A DNA stretch of 7,121 bases. It comes from Chloroflexota bacterium (GTDB taxonomy: Bacteria; Chloroflexota; Dehalococcoidia; Bin125). The first letter of the stretch is position 1. Each line of letters starts with the position of its first letter. A model generated the notes under the pieces. The model saw only the letters and a list, made by a program, of their open reading frames with translations, was not told where the DNA came from and searched no databases. The DNA is taken from assembly GCA_027296805.1 (NCBI GenBank), contig JAPUIR010000094.1, positions 1 to 7,121 on the forward strand, given 5' to 3'. Made by a program: the position numbers and the translations under genes. Of the stretch, positions 5,307 to 7,121 are shown piece by piece.

Positions 5307-6806
5307 ATGACCCAGGATTCCGTCGCTGCCAGTTCCGAGACCGAGTTCGAGACCGTGATCGGTCTAGAGGTCCACGTGCAGTTGGGCAGCAAGTCGAAGA
5401 TGTTCTGCCGCTGTCCGGCCGCGTATCAGGACGCGCCGCCCAACACGCACCTCTGCCCGGTCTGCGAAGGGCTCCCCGGGGCGCTGCCGGTGATCAACCG
5501 CCAGGCCGTGGAATGGACAATCAAGACCGGCCTGGCCCTGGAGATGACCATCCCGGAACTCTCGAAGTTCGACCGCAAGAACTACCCCTACCCCGACTTG
5601 ATGAAGGGGTACCAAATCAGTCAGTTCGACATGCCCCTGACGCAGGGCGGGGTCCTGGACGTGGTGGTGGACGGTAGGAGCCGGCGGATCGGCATCACCC
5701 GGGTTCACCTGGAGGAGGACACGGCGCGGCTGCTGCATCGCAGCAACCAGGCGGGTGAGTCCTACTCGCTGATCGACATGAACCGCAGCGGGGTGCCGCT
5801 GATGGAGATCGTGTCGGAGCCCGACATGCGCAGCGCGGATGAGGCTCGCGAGTACCTGGTCAGTATGCGACGGATCCTGCGCTATCTGGGGGTCAGCAGC
5901 GCCGACATGGAGAAGGGGTCGTTCCGCTGCGACGCGAACATCTCGCTGCGCGAAGTGGGGGCGGAGGAGTTGGGGGCCAAGGTCGAGGTCAAAAACATGA
6001 ACTCGTTCCGGGCGGTGCATCGGGCGTTGCTGTTCGAGGAGGTGCGCCAGGCGCAACGGCTGCGGGCCGGGGAGCGGATCGAGCAAGAGACGCGGGGCTG
6101 GGTCGAGGGCGAGGAGGTGACGACGTCGCAGCGGACGAAGGAGTACGCGGCCGATTATCGCTACTTCCCGGAGCCCGACTTGCCCCCGATACGCGTGTCG
6201 CGCGAGTGGGTGGCGGAGATCGCCGCGGAGCTACCGGAGTTGCCCGCCGCACGGTTTGCGCGATTCGAGAAGGAGTACGGCCTGGGCGATTTCGAGGCTG
6301 GACTGCTAACGGAGGATCGGGCCAAGGCGGACTACTACGAAAAGGCAGTCAGTGGGCTGGCCGACCCCAGTTCGCACGAGCAGGCGAAGAAGCTCGCGAA
6401 CTGGATCACGGGCGATCTGGCCCGGGTCCAGCATGAACAGCGACAAGGGCTGGACGATCTGAAGATCAAGCCCGAACAGTTCGCCGAGCTCGTGGAGCTG
6501 ATCGATGCGGGCACAATCAGTAGCAAGCTGGCGAAAGACGTCTTCGAGTCGATGTACGAATCAGGCGAGGGCCCGGCGGCGATCGTGGAGCGATCTGGGC
6601 AGACTCAGATCAGCGATGCCGACGAATTGGGCCAGATCGTGGAGCAGGTCCTGCAGGAGCAGTCGCAGGCCGTGCAGGACTACCGAGACGGCAAGGACAC
6701 GGCGATCAAGTTCCTCGTAGGACAGGTCATGCGCGCGACGCGGGGGCGTGCCAACCCGCAAACGGCGACGGCGCTTTTGGAAAAAGCGCTGGCTGCGTTG
6801 GACTAA
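5307..6806 (+). CDS. gatB: Aspartyl/glutamyl-tRNA(Asn/Gln) amidotransferase subunit B
   Basis: Predicted 499 aa, slightly longer than the usual 475-490. GatB is the kinase/transamidase subunit of GatCAB: it binds misacylated Glu-tRNA(Gln) or Asp-tRNA(Asn), phosphorylates the aminoacyl side chain with ATP, and receives ammonia from GatA. Motifs include VIGLEVHVQL, a four-Cys zinc site (C34, C36, C50, C53 in FCRC and LCPVC), GLPGALPVIN, KFDRKNYPYPDLMKGYQISQ, HLEEDTARLLH, DMNRSGVPLMEIVSEPDMRS, GSFRCDANISLR, EVKNMNSFRAV and DYRYFPEPDLPP; then the helical tail and the YqeY-like tRNA-binding domain (about 350-499) ending in VGQVMRATRGRANPQTATALLEKAL. The start at 5307 is preferred to the in-frame ATG at 5298 because a -10-like TAGAAT overlaps the latter; both lack a ribosome binding site. 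The frame is open back to 5046, but that part overlaps the divergent gene and is not family sequence. No gatC or gatA lies next to it here. Confidence 0.97.
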   Translation: MTQDSVAASSETEFETVIGLEVHVQLGSKSKMFCRCPAAYQDAPPNTHLCPVCEGLPGALPVINRQAVEWTIKTGLALEMTIPELSKFDRKNYPYPDLMKGYQISQFDMPLTQGGVLDVVVDGRSRRIGITRVHLEEDTARLLHRSNQAGESYSLIDMNRSGVPLMEIVSEPDMRSADEAREYLVSMRRILRYLGVSSADMEKGSFRCDANISLREVGAEELGAKVEVKNMNSFRAVHRALLFEEVRQAQRLRAGERIEQETRGWVEGEEVTTSQRTKEYAADYRYFPEPDLPPIRVSREWVAEIAAELPELPAARFARFEKEYGLGDFEAGLLTEDRAKADYYEKAVSGLADPSSHEQAKKLANWITGDLARVQHEQRQGLDDLKIKPEQFAELVELIDAGTISSKLAKDVFESMYESGEGPAAIVERSGQTQISDADELGQIVEQVLQEQSQAVQDYRDGKDTAIKFLVGQVMRATRGRANPQTATALLEKALAALD

Positions 6807-6837
6807 GCCCGGAACCCCGGACAGGGCCGGGTCGTTA
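6807..6837 (+). terminator. Weak intrinsic terminator after gatB
   Basis: Directly after the gatB stop, CCCGG (6808-6812) pairs with CCGGG (6827-6831), and after a two-base AA bulge CCC (6815-6817) pairs with GGG (6824-6826), giving an eight-pair GC stem. It is followed by only a broken T-run (TCGTTATGT), so it would be an inefficient terminator or a 3'-end stabiliser. Confidence 0.45.
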
Positions 6838-6890
6838 TGTGACTGTGGGCTATCGAGGGGCCGCCCAGGGGTCGCATTGGGCTTCACGGA

Positions 6891-6930
6891 GTCGTGACGC
6901 AGGCGAGGCTGTCGTGACGCAGGCGAGGGC
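6891..6930. repeat. 20-bp tandem repeat, two copies
   Basis: GTCGTGACGCAGGCGAGG is repeated perfectly at 6891-6908 and 6911-6928; over the full 20-base unit 18 positions match (ends CT versus GC). The unit equals roughly two helical turns, so a bound protein would meet both copies on the same DNA face. The second copy carries the likely -35 of the downstream promoter. Confidence 0.85.
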
Positions 6931-6943
6931 AGCCGCCTATAGT
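6914..6943 (+). promoter_or_regulatory. Promoter of the YvcK-like gene
   Basis: A -35-like GTGACG (6914-6919, four of six matches to TTGACA) is separated by 18 bases from TATAGT (6938-6943, five of six matches to TATAAT). The expected start is near 6950, giving a leader of about 40 bases before the ATG at 6990. TATAGT stands out in this GC-rich context. Confidence 0.6.
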
Positions 6944-6959
6944 GCGACCGAGTGGTCGC
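6944..6959. promoter_or_regulatory. Operator-like dyad at the transcription start
   Basis: GCGACC (6944-6949) and GGTCGC (6954-6959) form a perfect six-base inverted repeat around GAGT. It abuts the -10 hexamer and spans the predicted start site, the classical place for a repressor, but in RNA from an upstream start it would instead be a stem-loop. Confidence 0.45.
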
Positions 6960-6989
6960 GGTCGAATTTTGGAGGTCGGAACTACCGCA

Positions 6990-7121
6990 ATGCGTTCCTG
7001 GCTCCGAGACCCGGACACTCGTAAGTGGCTTGTTCCCGGCATGGGAGTCAAGCGCTGGTTCCTTCTCCTCTTCCTGGGCATGGGGTCGCTGGGGCTGGGC
7101 GTGTCTTTCCTGGCGCGGGAG
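6990..7121 (+). CDS. N-terminus of a membrane-anchored protein, probably YvcK/CofD-like; 3'-truncated by window edge
   Basis: Only 44 codons are inside the window. They encode a short polar start with a WLRDPDTRKWL segment, PGMGVKRWF at about 16-24, then a single hydrophobic helix (about 24-41: LLLFLGMGSLGLGVSFLA) ending in ARE. A 'W-L-x-PG-x-GVKRW' segment followed by one transmembrane helix is, as I recall, typical of the N-terminal extension of Chloroflexota YvcK-family proteins (CofD-like, linked to gluconeogenic growth and cell-wall control), which then carry the UDP-sugar-binding domain in the cytosol. None of that domain is visible, so the identification is an inference. GGAGG (6971-6975) lies 14 bases before the ATG, longer than usual; the next in-frame ATG (7041) has no ribosome binding site. 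A promoter, tandem repeat and dyad lie just upstream. Confidence 0.6.
   Translation, partial: MRSWLRDPDTRKWLVPGMGVKRWFLLLFLGMGSLGLGVSFLARE

Overview
This is a GC-rich bacterial window of compact, mostly housekeeping genes, with third codon positions strongly biased to G or C. There are no RNA genes, insertion sequences, CRISPR arrays or phage genes that I can see. Two protein features suggest a Chloroflexota member: the beta-rich tail on the spondin-domain protein, and the membrane-anchored start of a YvcK-like protein at the right edge. That assignment rests on recalled family resemblance and is only moderately sure.

Left part, plus strand (1-2120). The window opens inside a DNA-3-methyladenine glycosylase I gene (tag). 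One base after its stop comes an exported spondin-N-domain protein whose ribosome binding site lies inside the end of tag, so the two are almost certainly co-transcribed. A crotonase-fold CoA enzyme follows after 59 bases and probably has its own signals.

Middle part, minus strand (2134-5121). Reading leftward there are four co-directional genes: a calcineurin-like metallophosphoesterase, an AcuI/YhdH-type acrylyl-CoA reductase, and two overlapping small genes of unknown function (153 and 170 aa). The last converges on the crotonase gene with only 13 bases between stop codons. The crotonase and the reductase both act on acyl-CoA, but they lie on opposite strands and nothing here ties them into one pathway.

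Right part, plus strand (5307-7121). gatB, the amidotransferase subunit that makes Gln-tRNA(Gln)/Asn-tRNA(Asn), is divergent from the metallophosphoesterase gene and has no gatC or gatA beside it. The divergent spacer carries a nested hairpin, and a -10-like hexamer at leaderless distance from the gatB start. A weak terminator follows gatB. Next comes a well-formed promoter with a 20-bp tandem repeat over its -35 region and a dyad at its start site, then the first 44 codons of a membrane-anchored, probably YvcK/CofD-like protein.

I do not see a clearly new multi-gene system. The observations most worth a second look are the spondin fusion, the regulatory DNA before gatB and the YvcK-like gene, the altered active-site residues in the crotonase and the phosphoesterase, and the overlapping pair of unknown genes.
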